This document shows, piece by piece, positions 1 through 11,683 of a stretch of DNA of 64,000 bases. Source of the stretch: Ottelia alismoides (lineage: Eukaryota; Streptophyta; Magnoliopsida; Alismatales; Hydrocharitaceae); contig JAZKJV010000295.1 of assembly GCA_037367405.1 (NCBI GenBank), positions 868,001 to 932,000 on the forward strand, in the 5' to 3' direction. A program made the translations under genes and the position numbers. Within the stretch, counting starts at the first letter, position 1, and every line of letters begins with the position of its first letter. The notes beneath the pieces are model-generated. The model saw nothing but the letters and a program-made list of their open reading frames with translations, did not search any database and was not told where the DNA came from.

Positions 1-922
1 ACTCATGATTGGATACCACATTTTTTTTCACTGATTAATAACGAAGTGAAAATAAAATGCTCTCTGATTATTCTATTCCTAAGCACATCGCAAAAAAAAA
101 ACAAATTTCTTCATTGTTCATCGGATGTTTTACCATTGGGATTATATTGGTTAATTTTTATTTATGAATGTTTGCATCTTCAAAACTATTGGCACATTAT
201 CAATTAGAACTCTGCTTAAACTTTTGTTCCTGATGCGATGTTTCTTTCTGACATTATCTTATTAGTGCACATAGAATAAATTATGTGATTCAAGTTCATG
301 CATACACCATGAGATCAGTATGGGTTTCAAAATTCGAAAAAAAGGGGCTCTGTGAAAGTTGTGTATACATCTGTCTATGGGTCCTCAAGGATTGAGTCAA
401 ATCATTCTAAGAGTTTAAGCCTCGGTTGATCCTACAATATCTTTATGGAGTAGATATAATCTTTTTCTTAAGCCACACACGTGTTAAAGGATTTATAATG
501 AACCATTATTATGACACTAATTGATAAAAAAATTCTTTCAAACCCGTACAACATACAATCTATATTTCCATCATAAGCCACTATTGTATGGGCAGTGGTA
601 GCCTTTATACCAATATAACTTGTGCAAATATCAACCGTGTGTGCTTACATAATTATATGGAAACTTTGTATGGGCATTCACGGAAATATCTTTTAGACAA
701 ATATAACGTACATGATCAGAAAACCTTCCACTTAACTCTCTCCATAATTATAAATTAACTTTCTAATTGCAGCCTGCATGTACGGCCTAATATTAGAAAC
801 GTATTTTTTTGGTGTCTATTAGATTATTTGACAGAACTGAACCTCATGAAAATAAATGTTAATAAATATGCCTTATAAGTGTACAACATGATGCAAACGA
901 ATATGAATGGAAATTCTCATAA
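1..922. other. AT-rich intergenic sequence, nothing recognised
   Basis: I see no gene, RNA gene or repeat with recognisable ends here. The stretch is AT-rich and broken by stop codons in all frames. It ends at the probable target-site copy of the solo LTR that follows. Confidence 0.5.
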
Positions 923-1959
923 TGATAGCAAGATTTTGGCACTGAACCGAACTAAGGGGTCATAAGGGCCGAAAGGGGCCAACGCCTTCCGGAGGCGTAA
1001 GGTTCAAGGAACCGATTGAGGCGAAAGATAAGTCCTCTACAGTTGTAGCTACACTGTCAAGTATGTTATGTTCATGGACCGCTTGTGCCAGCGGTAAAGC
1101 CACCAAAGCCAGCAAAGCCATCAAAGCTATTAAGAAGTAACAATTAAGACAACTTTAACCACTAAACAAACCAATGGTATGTGAACAGTTCTGAAATTGC
1201 TAAGGTACATATGTGCAACTATGGCCAAGTAATGGCATTATGCAAGTGTTATGATTGTTCTGAGGCATATATGCAACTACATAAAAGTTCTGAGGGTATA
1301 AGTGAAAATTATGAAAATGTTAAGGCGTATATATGGCAAACTTTATTGGTATATATGTAATTATGGCTTTAACGAAAGTCTTCACAAGGAATACCTTCCG
1401 TATGCATGTTTATGTGAAATTATGAGTCACATAATGATGGTACATGAGAACAAGTCAGTTTCATATGCAATAAGATAATTATGCAAATTGTATAGTTGTA
1501 TTGATAATTGATTGTAGAGAAGAGATTATGTTTTAATGGTTTAGAGTTAGCATAGGGAGACTTGTTTTCCGCGCTAGCCGGCTTGACCCCAACTCGGCAC
1601 ATACTGAGCGTTAGCTCATGACATGTGTTGTTTTTTTTTCAGGGGAATACGAGCGTTGAATTATTTCCAGATCAAGGAGACTTATTGTCACGTGAAGTTG
1701 AACCGGTAGAGACCATTGATGGATTATTTACGGAAGGATGTCTTTATGCCCACTGGAACATTGTTATGTTATTTTATTTCGTAGTTCATTTCGCATTTTC
1801 CTTGTTGGAATGTAAGAATGGAACTCTATAGAGTAATTGACTTTTTTTGAATGATTATTTTATCTGCTCATTGAATACCATGCAAGTGATCGGTAACGGT
1901 TCGGTCGGGTGACTCAATGTTTTATGCTTCCGTAGGTCGGCTCGACCCGTTCCGTTACA
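923..1959. mobile_element. probable solo LTR, Gypsy (Del/Tekay-like)
   Basis: The 1037-bp block begins TGATAGCAAG and ends CCGTTACA. It is flanked by cataa (918-922) and catag (1960-1964), a 4-of-5 match that could be a decayed 5-bp target duplication. The interior has the short GC-rich phrases seen in Del/Tekay-type plant LTRs, such as a run of gggccgaaaggggcc type near 965 and ggtcggctcgacccg near 1935. No internal region, primer site or polypurine tract adjoins it, so a solo LTR left by LTR-LTR recombination is the simplest reading. The lineage is inferred from general resemblance only, and the boundaries rest on TG..CA ends plus the imperfect duplication. Confidence 0.45.
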
Positions 1960-1964
1960 CATAG

Positions 1965-3951
1965 CTTCGAGTTGAATAACATCATCTTGCATCTAGTCAC
2001 TGAGCGCATAGGCATTAAATGAAAGTTCTATATGAATGAATGTTGCAAACGATGGGCATAAGTATGGAAATGATGAAATCAAACTAAGATCTATGAATCC
2101 GAGGTAGTAATTGAAGATGAGTGGGTGAATATCCAATTGTTGCGGTAAAGGAGAGGGATAAAACCCAGATTCATGGAGGATCTGGGTGTATTCAGGTTAT
2201 TGAAGAATGGAGAAGAAGCAAAGGTTGTGTTTGTGTGAAAGGTTGTGTTTGTGTGAGGCGATCGTGGGGTATGTACATGTGATATGCATGGGATGGATCA
2301 GAATGGAGAGTTAGTGAAATCAGATCAAAGGAATTAAAACCCGCAACGGATCAATAGAAATAGTAGAGAAACCAAACACATGAAGAAAAACTTGAGATTA
2401 AACAAAAGTATGAAGAGGAACGAAGGAATTTATAGAGTAAATAAGGTTACCTACTGGGATTTGAAGGGAGTCGCCTGGAATTGGCGCCGAAACACCAATG
2501 ATTGACTCGACATGTGGGCCAACGGACAGAAGCTCGATGCATGTAGCTGGAGCTGCTCGGGCCTGGAGTTGACCCCGTGTGTGAAAAGGAGAGGGAATGG
2601 TGATCACGTCAACATTTTTTTGCAAATAAATTCTTATTTTATATTTTTTAATCAAAATTAATACTGCCCATCACCTTCAAGTGCTGATCGCAACAATAGT
2701 TTCTCCATGAGGTATTGTGATGAATGCAAAGACTTACGACTCTTGTGCTTGGAGGATGGAGAGAAAAATATCGATGGATTTCTTATTCAACAAAGAAAAG
2801 ACTCAATTTGAAATTAAACAATAAAAAATGCCTATACCCCCAGAGGTGGAGACAAAATATCTGTGACTAAAGATCTTCTATGCGTTATACCTCTTTTTAG
2901 TTGGGATTGGATCTCTCCTGGGCATGTGTGCATCAACATCATCTTTTTAATCAAACAAATTACTTCCAAAATTAAAAAAAGAAGAATGTAAAATCTGACA
3001 ATGATGATTACATTATAAGAACGGTATTCTTTCTCCCGAGAGGATCTTCCAAAATCGCATGTGGACTAATTACCCACAAAAGAACACAATTTTAAAAAAA
3101 TTAAAAAAGAATCCAATAACAGGAGATGAGAATGGCGCACTGAAGGAGGACTTCGATGTCCACGCCGGAGGCTTGACTAATGCGGAGCCATCGAAGTTCC
3201 ACAGGGGGATTCTTGGGATAGGACACAGGTTCCGGCAGCGTGGATCGAAAAGGGATGCATTCCTCCCAAGCGCCTCATCTCTTCTTCTTTCGTCTGCTCT
3301 TTGCGTAAATATCATGCCATCTCAAGATAATTCGAGGTGATAGAGTCGGAAAGTGAGAGGGAAAAGAAGGGGAACGAACAGAGGTCGGCCTCAAAGTCAT
3401 ATAATGCAGAAAGACACATGGAACGTAATGTGTCGAGAAAAGAAAGAAAACATGTTGTGCTCTGCAAGGAGATATGACACATAATTCCACGTGTCAAGAA
3501 AGTTGGGCGAAACCCAATTTTAATAATATAGAATCAGATGGATTGAACTGCAGTTACGAATGGAAAGACAGAAACGATTCAAAAGGCTGGAAATGGAATG
3601 GCAATTGGGTTATCCACCTGGAAGCAAGTTGAGAGGCGCTCAGCTTTACCACGTGTCAGTGTAGGGGAAGAAGCTGGGAGAAGCCCAGCTTCAGTATTAT
3701 ATATATATATATATATCTTTATTCATTTTGTTAATATATATATATTATATGTATTTGTGCATGTACCTATGTGTTTATGTATCTTTATATACATGTTTAT
3801 CTAGTTAAACCACTTTTATCTCATTAATTTGATTTAATTCTATTTTAAAATTTGACAGTGTTATATCACTTTGGTGAATAAATTTGATTTCATAATCCAA
3901 TCGATCCACTCCTCTATCCGATTTATAATTTATTTTTATGATTCTTACATA
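1965..3951. other. intergenic; possible gene-fragment remnants, unrecognised
   Basis: Two stretches, about 2400-2600 and 3120-3320, are more GC-rich than their surroundings and keep short open frames of 81-93 codons. I recognise no domain in them. Two degenerate copies of one short module occur at about 3489-3531 and 3651-3708: each starts cacgtgtca, contains a GGG-loop-CCC hairpin and ends in a TATATA-rich run. The second hairpin is AGCTGGG-agaag-CCCAGCT. They could be ends of small transposons, but I cannot assign a family. Confidence 0.35.
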
Positions 3952-3960
3952 AACTTATTT

Positions 3961-4198
3961 GGTATTTTTATCCCCACGAACCTTAGAAACTTGTTAAATT
4001 TTCTCTACAATCTTTTGCACAACATAATTACCTTATCGACCCTATAAATTACCCCAAGAACCCCCACAAGCTTCAAACAGATTAACCACATGGTTCATGA
4101 GATAAGAGCAAGTTTACGAGGTCGAGGGAGAATTATGTTATTTCAAAGGTGAAGATAGTAATTTACAAAGTTTATAAGGTTCGTGAGGTAAAAATCTC
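3961..4198. mobile_element. MULE-type MITE, 238 bp, 9-bp target duplication
   Basis: The element is flanked by perfect 9-bp direct repeats, aacttattt, at 3952-3960 and 4199-4207. Its two halves are long imperfect inverted repeats of about 90 bp each. The left end reads GGTATTTTTATCCCCACG and the complement of the right end GAGATTTTTACCTCACG, and both continue through a shared AACCTTA.AAACTTG-like block. A 9-bp duplication plus long terminal inverted repeats is the hallmark of Mutator-like elements. It has no coding capacity, so it would have been moved by a transposase supplied elsewhere. Confidence 0.75.
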
Positions 4199-4914
4199 AA
4201 CTTATTTTCCCTCTAATTATGTTTAGGTTAGGTTTGTGAATTTTTTCAAAGGACAATTTTATATTTTCCCCCAAAATAAGTAAAATGATAAGATCCCTTT
4301 CCAAAATCTAATCCTTGACCAATTGCGGGGTTATATAAAATCGTTGCATTGAGAGATGTATATGGCATATAGGTCATGTTTCACCTTCCATTTTTATTCA
4401 TTAAAAGTAGGGTTTTTACCCGTTGTGCCCATATGACATATTGCAATATCAGTTACGACCCTCTTTTTTTTGGAATATTAATTGTGCCCCCGACTTCTTG
4501 ACATTCTACCACTTATGTCCTTCCATTGCTTTAGACGTTAATAAGTTGAACTTAACCATGATTTTTTCAATCTATGGTGCGGTTAAGAGGGACATAACTA
4601 TCGAAACACCTCTATCCCATCCTTCTCCTCCGACTCTTCCTCCACCCCATGTCCTCTGGCCTCCTCCTTCATATGTTCACCTTCTCTCTTTCCTCTCGAT
4701 CATCTCCATTTTCACTCGATTTGATGCAAAACCTCCGCATCAAATCGACAACACCTTACTTCTTCTTGGGAGAGTTGGGAGATTCTAAGGAGCTCCGTTT
4801 GTTCCAATCCAACCATCACCCGCTGACACTTGCAGAAACTTATAATAACCCTCCACCAATCTCTTCTCTCTCACGTAGATCAAGGAGTCATCACCGGACT
4901 TCGGAACTTCATCC

Positions 4915-5082
4915 ATGGGGTCCAAGAAGGTGAGGAAGGGCATAGACGTCATTGCAGCAAGGTGCTCAGGGAGGGCATGCAGGTCCTACTTCGAGGTGGC
5001 CATCACGGACTGCATTGCATTGTGTTGTTGCCCCTGCGGGGTGGTGAGCCTGGTGGTGTTCACTTTCACAAAGGTGCCATAG
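4915..5082 (+). pseudogene. captured gene fragment: small Cys-rich hydrophobic protein
   Basis: This 55-codon frame starts at an ATG and ends in TAG (5080-5082), inside the MULE at 4410-16148. Its product starts MGSKKVRKG, has a middle segment CIALCCCPCGVV, then a hydrophobic run ending in FTFTKVP. The CCCPC motif followed by a hydrophobic stretch resembles small plant proteins of unknown function that I recognise only loosely. The frame stays open past the TAG as TVGKRWLGRR-like basic sequence, so the stop could be a mutated tryptophan codon (TGG to TAG). The function of the parent gene is not known to me. Confidence 0.5.
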
Positions 5083-5236
5083 ACAGTGGGGAAAAGATGG
5101 TTGGGGAGGCGAGGAGGAGGGTGGTGGGGAGGAAGAAGGCTAGGGCGGGAGGAGGGGGTGAAGGAGGAGGCTGGGGCGGAGGAGAAGGAGGTGATGGAGG
5201 AGGCTGGGGCGGAGGAGGAGCGGGGTGGGGTCTGGT

Positions 5237-5241
5237 AAGTG
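5237..5241. repeat. target-site duplication of the 10.7-kb Copia element (left copy)
   Basis: The sequence aagtg lies immediately before the left LTR and is repeated exactly at 15940-15944 after the right LTR. A 5-bp duplication is standard for Copia integrases. It shows that both LTR ends are intact and that the element entered by normal integration. Confidence 0.9.
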
Positions 5242-7767
5242 TGAAGGATATGGAATAATCCTCAAGCGCATCACGGAAGCGTGAGCATTGTATCGAATAC
5301 GACGAAGAACGACTAGTCGTACTAGTTGTTCTCTGCAGCGGAATTTAAAAAATTTTCATGCGATGAAACCAAACGATCCAAGAACGATTCTAGGATCGTT
5401 TCATCTATAACCACAACAAGTATAAAGGAATACCTCTTGAAGCGTGGTTGATCGAGTCTCTGCGAAAAGAGACCTCTTGTCTCAAGTCCGATCGTCGAAG
5501 AAAAAGCTTGCGAGCGCGGGGATGAGTCGTGTGATCCTCGCAATCCAACTAGTTGATCCAAGCACGGGGAACTCCTGATCTCTTCGTACGAGATCGAACG
5601 TCTTCTTCGTGAGAGTAGCACTCCAAGAAGACGGAGAACCGAAGAACGTCGAAGCGGTGGCACGGTGGCGATGGTGTCGACGACCTCCTCTTCTAGGGTT
5701 TGGTGGACGACCACCAAGGAGAGAGGGAGAGAGAGTTGACGTGTGGGAGAGAAAAAGAGAGAGAGATATGCTTCAAAAGCATAGCCTTAGAGAGCATGGT
5801 AAGCCGCTCTATTTATAGGGTTTTAGGATCCATGGATCTCAATCCATGGGACATATAAAATAAATGGATGAGATTGATTTATGTCTAATCCAATGGTCAA
5901 GATTGTTGTTGGTAAAAACTAACAACTTATGATTTAATTTAGATTAAATACATTTGACAAATCAAATATACATCAATCCTAAAATTAAACCAATCAAATA
6001 AGGAGGCAATTGACATGGAGATTACATCTCCCATGTCAACATGGTGGACGGCCACCAATTCCATATAGGACTTGGTAGCCGTCCACATGTTACCATGTGG
6101 AGGCAATCTCATGAGATTTCATGAGATTGCATATCTCCATGGAATTCTCCTTTATTTAATCCCAACAACTTTTATTGTGATTTATTCTTCAAAAATAATT
6201 CATAAATAATTTTGAGAATATTGCAATATTGCCATTGGAAATTTGTGAATCACATTCACAACCCAAAATAAAATATAATTTACATTTTCAATTAATTACA
6301 CAATGTGTATCCAATACATATTAATAATTAATCAACAAATATAAACTATAATTAACTCTCTCTAATACATTATAAATCACATTTATAATATATTATGAAT
6401 AATTGAATATTACTATCATATTATTCTTATCCACAATAATTAAATCACATTTAATTACATTGGATATTTCCACACACATCAAGATAATTAAATTACATTT
6501 AATTATCAATTTCTCAATGCTTAGATCTTATGAAATTATTCTTGAACCCTTTCAAGAATAATGCGATTTCTCCGCAGATACTTGGAAATAAGGACAGGGC
6601 GATTGTATTGTCCCACGTATAGTGACTTGGATATTGAGATCACATCTCAAATCTAGATCACATGGACATCCCATAGATGCTTGATTAAATCAAGGCCGTA
6701 AACCTAATCTTCTCATTGCATCTGAATCTCATTCAGATCAATGTCCAATACATGGACAAAGATTAGGTCACTTCTCTACTGAGAGGAGTCACTAAAATCC
6801 AGACATGTTTCACCACTCCCTCGGAATGGAAGCGTCATGGTTATACAATCGTTTATGATCACATCACCCTCAGGTATTCCCAACACTTGTACATCCTGCA
6901 TACTGGAAGACCTATGATCATCCTGAAGATATAGATCACTTTTACACTGTCATCTTCAGGGCTTGATCACTAAGTTTCTCATTCTTGGTCATTGGGATTT
7001 GGTATAGATCATATGCTTTCACAAAGCATATATTTTACCTTTGAATTCATGTCATGCTTCCAAAGCACGACAACCATGCATGGAATTTGATCAGTCCCAA
7101 TACCTCATGAACGAGCTCATGTCTTCCGGTTCACAAGTGAACCTGTATGATCCCTTTGAGAGATCGTAATACTCATATGTCCTTACATGCACACCAGCTC
7201 GCCGGTGTATAGACCTTGGTTAGGTCATCAACCTATTGATCTGCCAAATGTACACATCAGATATATAGCAACACATCTGTCTCTGGTCAGAGGACGTGTG
7301 CCTATGCTGTGACAATATTCAACATAGGTCTTTGGTTATCTCGATCTCGTTAAGTCAACTCATTGACTCAACTAACCTGATACCTCCGAATCACTATTCC
7401 CATGCAGAGGATATGCATCAAGAGGTCGATCAGATATCAGACTAATGAGAAAGGATTGCCATCTCCTACTCAGGCTGGAGATCATCACTTGACAATCATT
7501 TGATGATGCTTGATGAGTCCTCTATCTAACTCCTTAGATATTCATCCAGGCATCAGCCTCTATGATTCAATCAATGAATCAACAGCTATATGATTATCAA
7601 GTTGGCCATGGTACATAACCCTCATTGTATAGAGGGACCTTATGGTGCATTCATTCATTCAATCTCAGAAAGGGAGTGAAACATAATCAATAACTTTTAT
7701 TGATAAATCATTTATTACAATAACATTTATTGCAGGAATGGTTTGCCTCGGGATCACATTGCTAACA
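5242..7767 (-). repeat. Copia 3' LTR (left copy), 2526 bp
   Basis: On the plus strand it starts TGAAGGATATGG and ends GCTAACA, giving TG..CA ends. It matches 13418-15939 along its full length. Near 5305-5330 it has the imperfect inverted repeat GAACGACTAG-tcgta-CTAGTTGTTC, also present in the other LTR. The polypurine tract follows it directly on the right, as expected for the 3' LTR of a minus-strand element. Confidence 0.92.
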
Positions 7768-7782
7768 ATCCCCCACTAGCCC

Positions 7783-9073
7783 TCAGAACCATTCAGGAAC
7801 AATCGTTAAACCCATACTCATTACATGCTGGTCAAAAACCTTCTGGGTCAGAGGTTTGGTAAGAGGATCAGCAACGTTGTCGGCAGAGGCCACCTTGGTG
7901 ATGATGATATCACCACGTTTTTGAATCTCACGAATGATGTGGTATTTCCTTTCCACATGCTTGATCTTCTGATGCCATCTGAGTTCCTTCGACTGGGCAA
8001 TGGCTCCCGTGTTATCGCAGAGTAGCGGGATGGGAATATCAGAGGAAACTACGCCAAGCTCCAGGATGAACTTGCGCAACCACACCGCCTCCTTTGCAGC
8101 ATCCGATGCGGTAATGTACTTGGCTTCTGTTGTTGAATTTGATGTAGTGTCTTAATTCTTGCTTCTCCAGCTCACAGCACCACCATTCAACAGGAATACA
8201 AACCCCGATGTCGACTTTCGATCATCAATATCCGATTGGAAGTCAGAATCTGTATATCCCAAGACTTGGAGATCACCATCTCCATAGACCAAGATGTAAT
8301 CTTGCGTCCGTTTTAGATATTTGAATATGTTCTTTATTGCATTCCAGTGTTGTTCTCCATAGCAAGATTGATATTGACTTACCACTCCCACTTCATGGCA
8401 GATATCTGGCCTTGTACACATCATAGCATACATTAATGCATAAGGGCATCCAGCCATGGCTTTCTTTTCCACAACAGTTTGAGGAGCCATTCCTTTAGAC
8501 AGGTGGATACCATGTCTTAAGGGTAGGAATCCTTTCTTGGAACTATCCATTAGAAATCGTTCAAGAATCTTCTTAATGTAACCATGTTGTGACAATCCCA
8601 AAATCCTCTTCTCTCGGTTTATGAACAACTTCAGACCTAAGATGTAAGAGGCTTCTCCAAGATCTTTCATCTCAAAGGTATGGGATAGCCAAATCTTCAC
8701 ACTGGTCATCATCCCTGTATCATTCCCAAATGATAAGGATGCCATCTATGTAAAGCATGATGAACACAGTGGCACTCCCACTAAGCTTCTTGTACACACA
8801 AGGTTCATTAGGATTTTGTACGAAATCATAACTCTTTATGGTTTTGTCAAATCTGATGTTCCAATTACGAGAAGCTTGCTTGAGCCCATAGATGCATTTC
8901 TTCAGCTTGCATACTTTGCCATCCTCAGTTATGAATCCCTGTGGCTGCTCCATATAGATATCCTCCTCGAGGTATCCATTGAGGAAAGTCGTCTTGACGT
9001 CCATCTGCCAGATGTTGTAGTCAAGATATGCGGCTATAGCTAGCAGTGTCCTGATGGATTTAAGCGTAGCCAC
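7783..9073 (-). pseudogene. Copia reverse transcriptase and RNase H, defective
   Basis: This is the C-terminal part of the polyprotein. From the upstream end it shows a reverse-transcriptase core (QMDVKTTFLNG, then CIYGLKQASRNW) and the active-site segment at 8741-8752. There the usual YVDD reads YIDG, so the second catalytic aspartate is lost. The frame shifts at about 8720-8745, where the two open segments overlap. RNase H follows, with DRKSTSGFVF at its start and KHVERKYHIIREIQ and the NVADPLTKPL tail near 7850-7960. The frame is broken between RT and the last RNase H segment (about 8085-8152). Product activity is not expected. Confidence 0.88.
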
Positions 9074-9492
9074 ATGAGAGAATGTCTCATCGTAGTCGAT
9101 GCCTTCTCTCTGTGTGTAGCCCTTGGCTACGAGCCGTGCCTCGAAAGTCTCTACTTTCCCATCAGGTCCCCTCTTTCTCTTGAAGATCCATTTGCACCCA
9201 ATGGGTTTTACCCCTTTAGGCGGATCCTATAGGGTCCATACACCATTCTTATGCATGGAGTCAATTTTTGACTTCATTTCTAGCATCCATCTATCCATGT
9301 CATGATCCGCGAGTGCTTCATCAAATGAAGTAGGATCATTGTCAGTCTCACTTGACACATGGAATCCATACCTTCCAAGTGGTGCAACCACCCTCGAACT
9401 CCTTCGAAGAGGTATGGGTGTTTCATCTTTATTTATCTCTTCAGTTTCTGATTCAGGAAGCTCAGAATCCTCCGGGGATTCAATGAGTTCCT

Positions 9493-10479
9493 CTACTTCA
9501 TTTTTATCTTGACTTTAAGGAAATCATTCTCCAGAAATTTCACATCTCTAGAAATAAAAACTTTTTGGGTCTCAGGGTCATAGAGTTGGTATCCAATACC
9601 ATCTCTTACATACCCAATGAAGTAACACTCACGAGAGCGAGATTCTAGCTTACTTGCGTCCACGTTCTTCGCATGGACCAAGCAACCCCAAACCCTCAAG
9701 TGATTAACACTAGGTTTGATTCCATACCAGAGCTTATGAGGAGTCTTAGGTACAGATTTGCTAGGAATCTTATTCAGGATATATATTGCAGTCTCTACTG
9801 CATATCCCCAGAAACTAAGTGGTAAATGTTCTTTGCTCATCATTGAACGGACCATATTCATGATGGTCCTGCAACGTCTTTCAGCAACACCATTAAGTTG
9901 GGAAGTTCCAGGAGGAGTGAGATTGAAGACAATTCCATTCTCTTTAAGATATTCCTTGAATTCATCTGAGAGGTACTCGCCACCTCGATCAGATCGAATC
10001 CGTTTAATCTTCCTATCGGTTTGGTTCTCAACCAAAGCCTTGAATTCTTTGAACTTTTCAAAAGTTTCAGATTTATGACGTAATAAGAAGACAAACCCGT
10101 ATCGCGAATGGTCATCAATAAGCGTCAAATAATATCGATATCCATTTCGAGTCGCGGTACTGAAGGGACCACATACATCGGTATGTATTAGGTCAATAAT
10201 ACCTTCGTATCTTGTAACATTGTTACGGAAAGGCATCCTGGTCATTTTACCTTGAATGCAATGTTCGCAGGTAGGCAAAGGTTGAACCTTTAGAAAATCT
10301 AAAGGTCTGTCCTTTATCAATCTATTGATCTTATCAACAGATAAATGACCAAGCCTTTGATGCCAAATTTCATTCGAATGATTTTCATCCTCCCTGAACC
10401 TTTTATGATTTTTATTAGTAGTTGTAACATTCATAATGCATTTATCAATGCACAATTCATACAGTCCACCATAAGTCAA
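9493..10479 (-). pseudogene. Copia integrase
   Basis: The open segment encodes a 328-residue Copia integrase. The N-terminal HHCC zinc-binding region is visible (WHQRLGHL ... CEHCIQGK), followed by the catalytic core with HTDVCGP, then RSDRGGEYLS and the LNGVAERRCR block carrying the conserved glutamate. The C-terminal part has the HLRVWGCLVHAK and RECYFIGY motifs typical of Copia elements. The segment itself is undamaged, but the joins to protease upstream and reverse transcriptase downstream contain stops, so it is not part of a full polyprotein. Confidence 0.9.
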
Positions 10480-10753
10480 AATACCATCCGCAATATATTT
10501 ATCATAACGATTTATGACTAATTTATTACAGAATAGGAATGAATATCCCCTTTAACTAATTTAGATACATATATCAAATTCCTTCTGACTTCGGGTACAT
10601 AAAGAACCCTTTAAGTACTAGGACTCTACCACTAGATAATGATAGTCTGCAGGTCCCGACGGCGACTGCTGTAACACTTGCATCAGATCCCATCTGAATG
10701 ACTATCTCCCCTTCTTCCAGATTTCTAGTTTCCTGGAACAAATGCAATAAATT

Positions 10754-11683
10754 TCATACATGAACAGAAGCACCAGAATCAACAATCCAACTTCCTTCTC
10801 GTCCAATGAGAAAATTGGTTTCAATGATAAAAGTAGATTTCATACCTGCTGGGGCTTTACCTTTGTCGACCGACTTCAGATATTCTGGACAGTTATGCCT
10901 CCAGTGCCCCGGCTTCTTGCAGTGGTGGCAGACGTCGGTTTTCTTTGACGCTATCAGTGTGGATGCCTTAGAAGATGAGCCAACACCTTGACCCTTCTTC
11001 TTTCTCTTCTGGGCTGGGCCCTTCCGAGAACCTTGCTTCCGACCGCGCTTCCCTCTGACCTGTGCAACCACTGCACTGCCAGCGGGACCATCTTTCTTCA
11101 TTACATCTTCAGCAGACTTTAATGGAGCAAGAAGTCCAGCGTTTGTCAATTTCAGCTTGTTCATGTAGAATGAAACCACAAAGTTATTGAAAGACTTGGG
11201 CAAATACAGCAGAATGAAATCAGATTGCATGTCTGCATCCATGGTTGCCCCAAGAGTCTCCAACTCCGACAAGTACCCAAACATTTTGAGTACATGTTCA
11301 CGGACTGAAGTTCCTTCCTGCATCTTGCAGCGAACGAGTTCTTTCATAATGTTGTATCACTGGATGTAGTTAATGTCACCAAACATATCTTTCAGATTCT
11401 GCATAATTTCTTGGCATGTGCTCATCTCCACATGTTGCTTCTGAAGAACATTGAAGAGAGAACCCAGGATATAGCATCTAGCCAAGACATGATCTTCATC
11501 ATACTTGTCATTGTATTTCTTCTCTTCCTTCGTTTTAAGGCTTTCATGCTTGTCTTCTGAGAGCACATAACTTATGCATTCAGCGGAGAGAACAAGCTCC
11601 AAATTACGGATCCAATCCGAGTAATTCGGTCTGGTCAACTGGTTGACCTCTAGAAGCCTGCTTAGTGGGTTCATGGACTTCAT
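10754..11683 (-). pseudogene. Copia gag and start of protease
   Basis: The frame begins MKSMNPLSRLLEVNQL at 11683. It is a Copia gag with the conserved segment LTRPNYSDWIRNLELVL, a basic linker rich in lysine and arginine, and a zinc knuckle CHHCKKPGHWRHNC. The protease active site WIVDSGAS comes at the end. An in-frame TGA at 11357-11359 interrupts gag about 108 codons in, and another TGA follows GASVHV at 10754-10756. Both look like point changes, since the reading frame is kept on both sides. Confidence 0.87.

Noticed and set aside
4830..5258. 142-codon glycine-rich frame
   Set aside because: The glycine-rich part comes from a ggagga repeat. The other frame of the same DNA (4915-5082) carries the recognisable CCCPC motif and is the better coding candidate.
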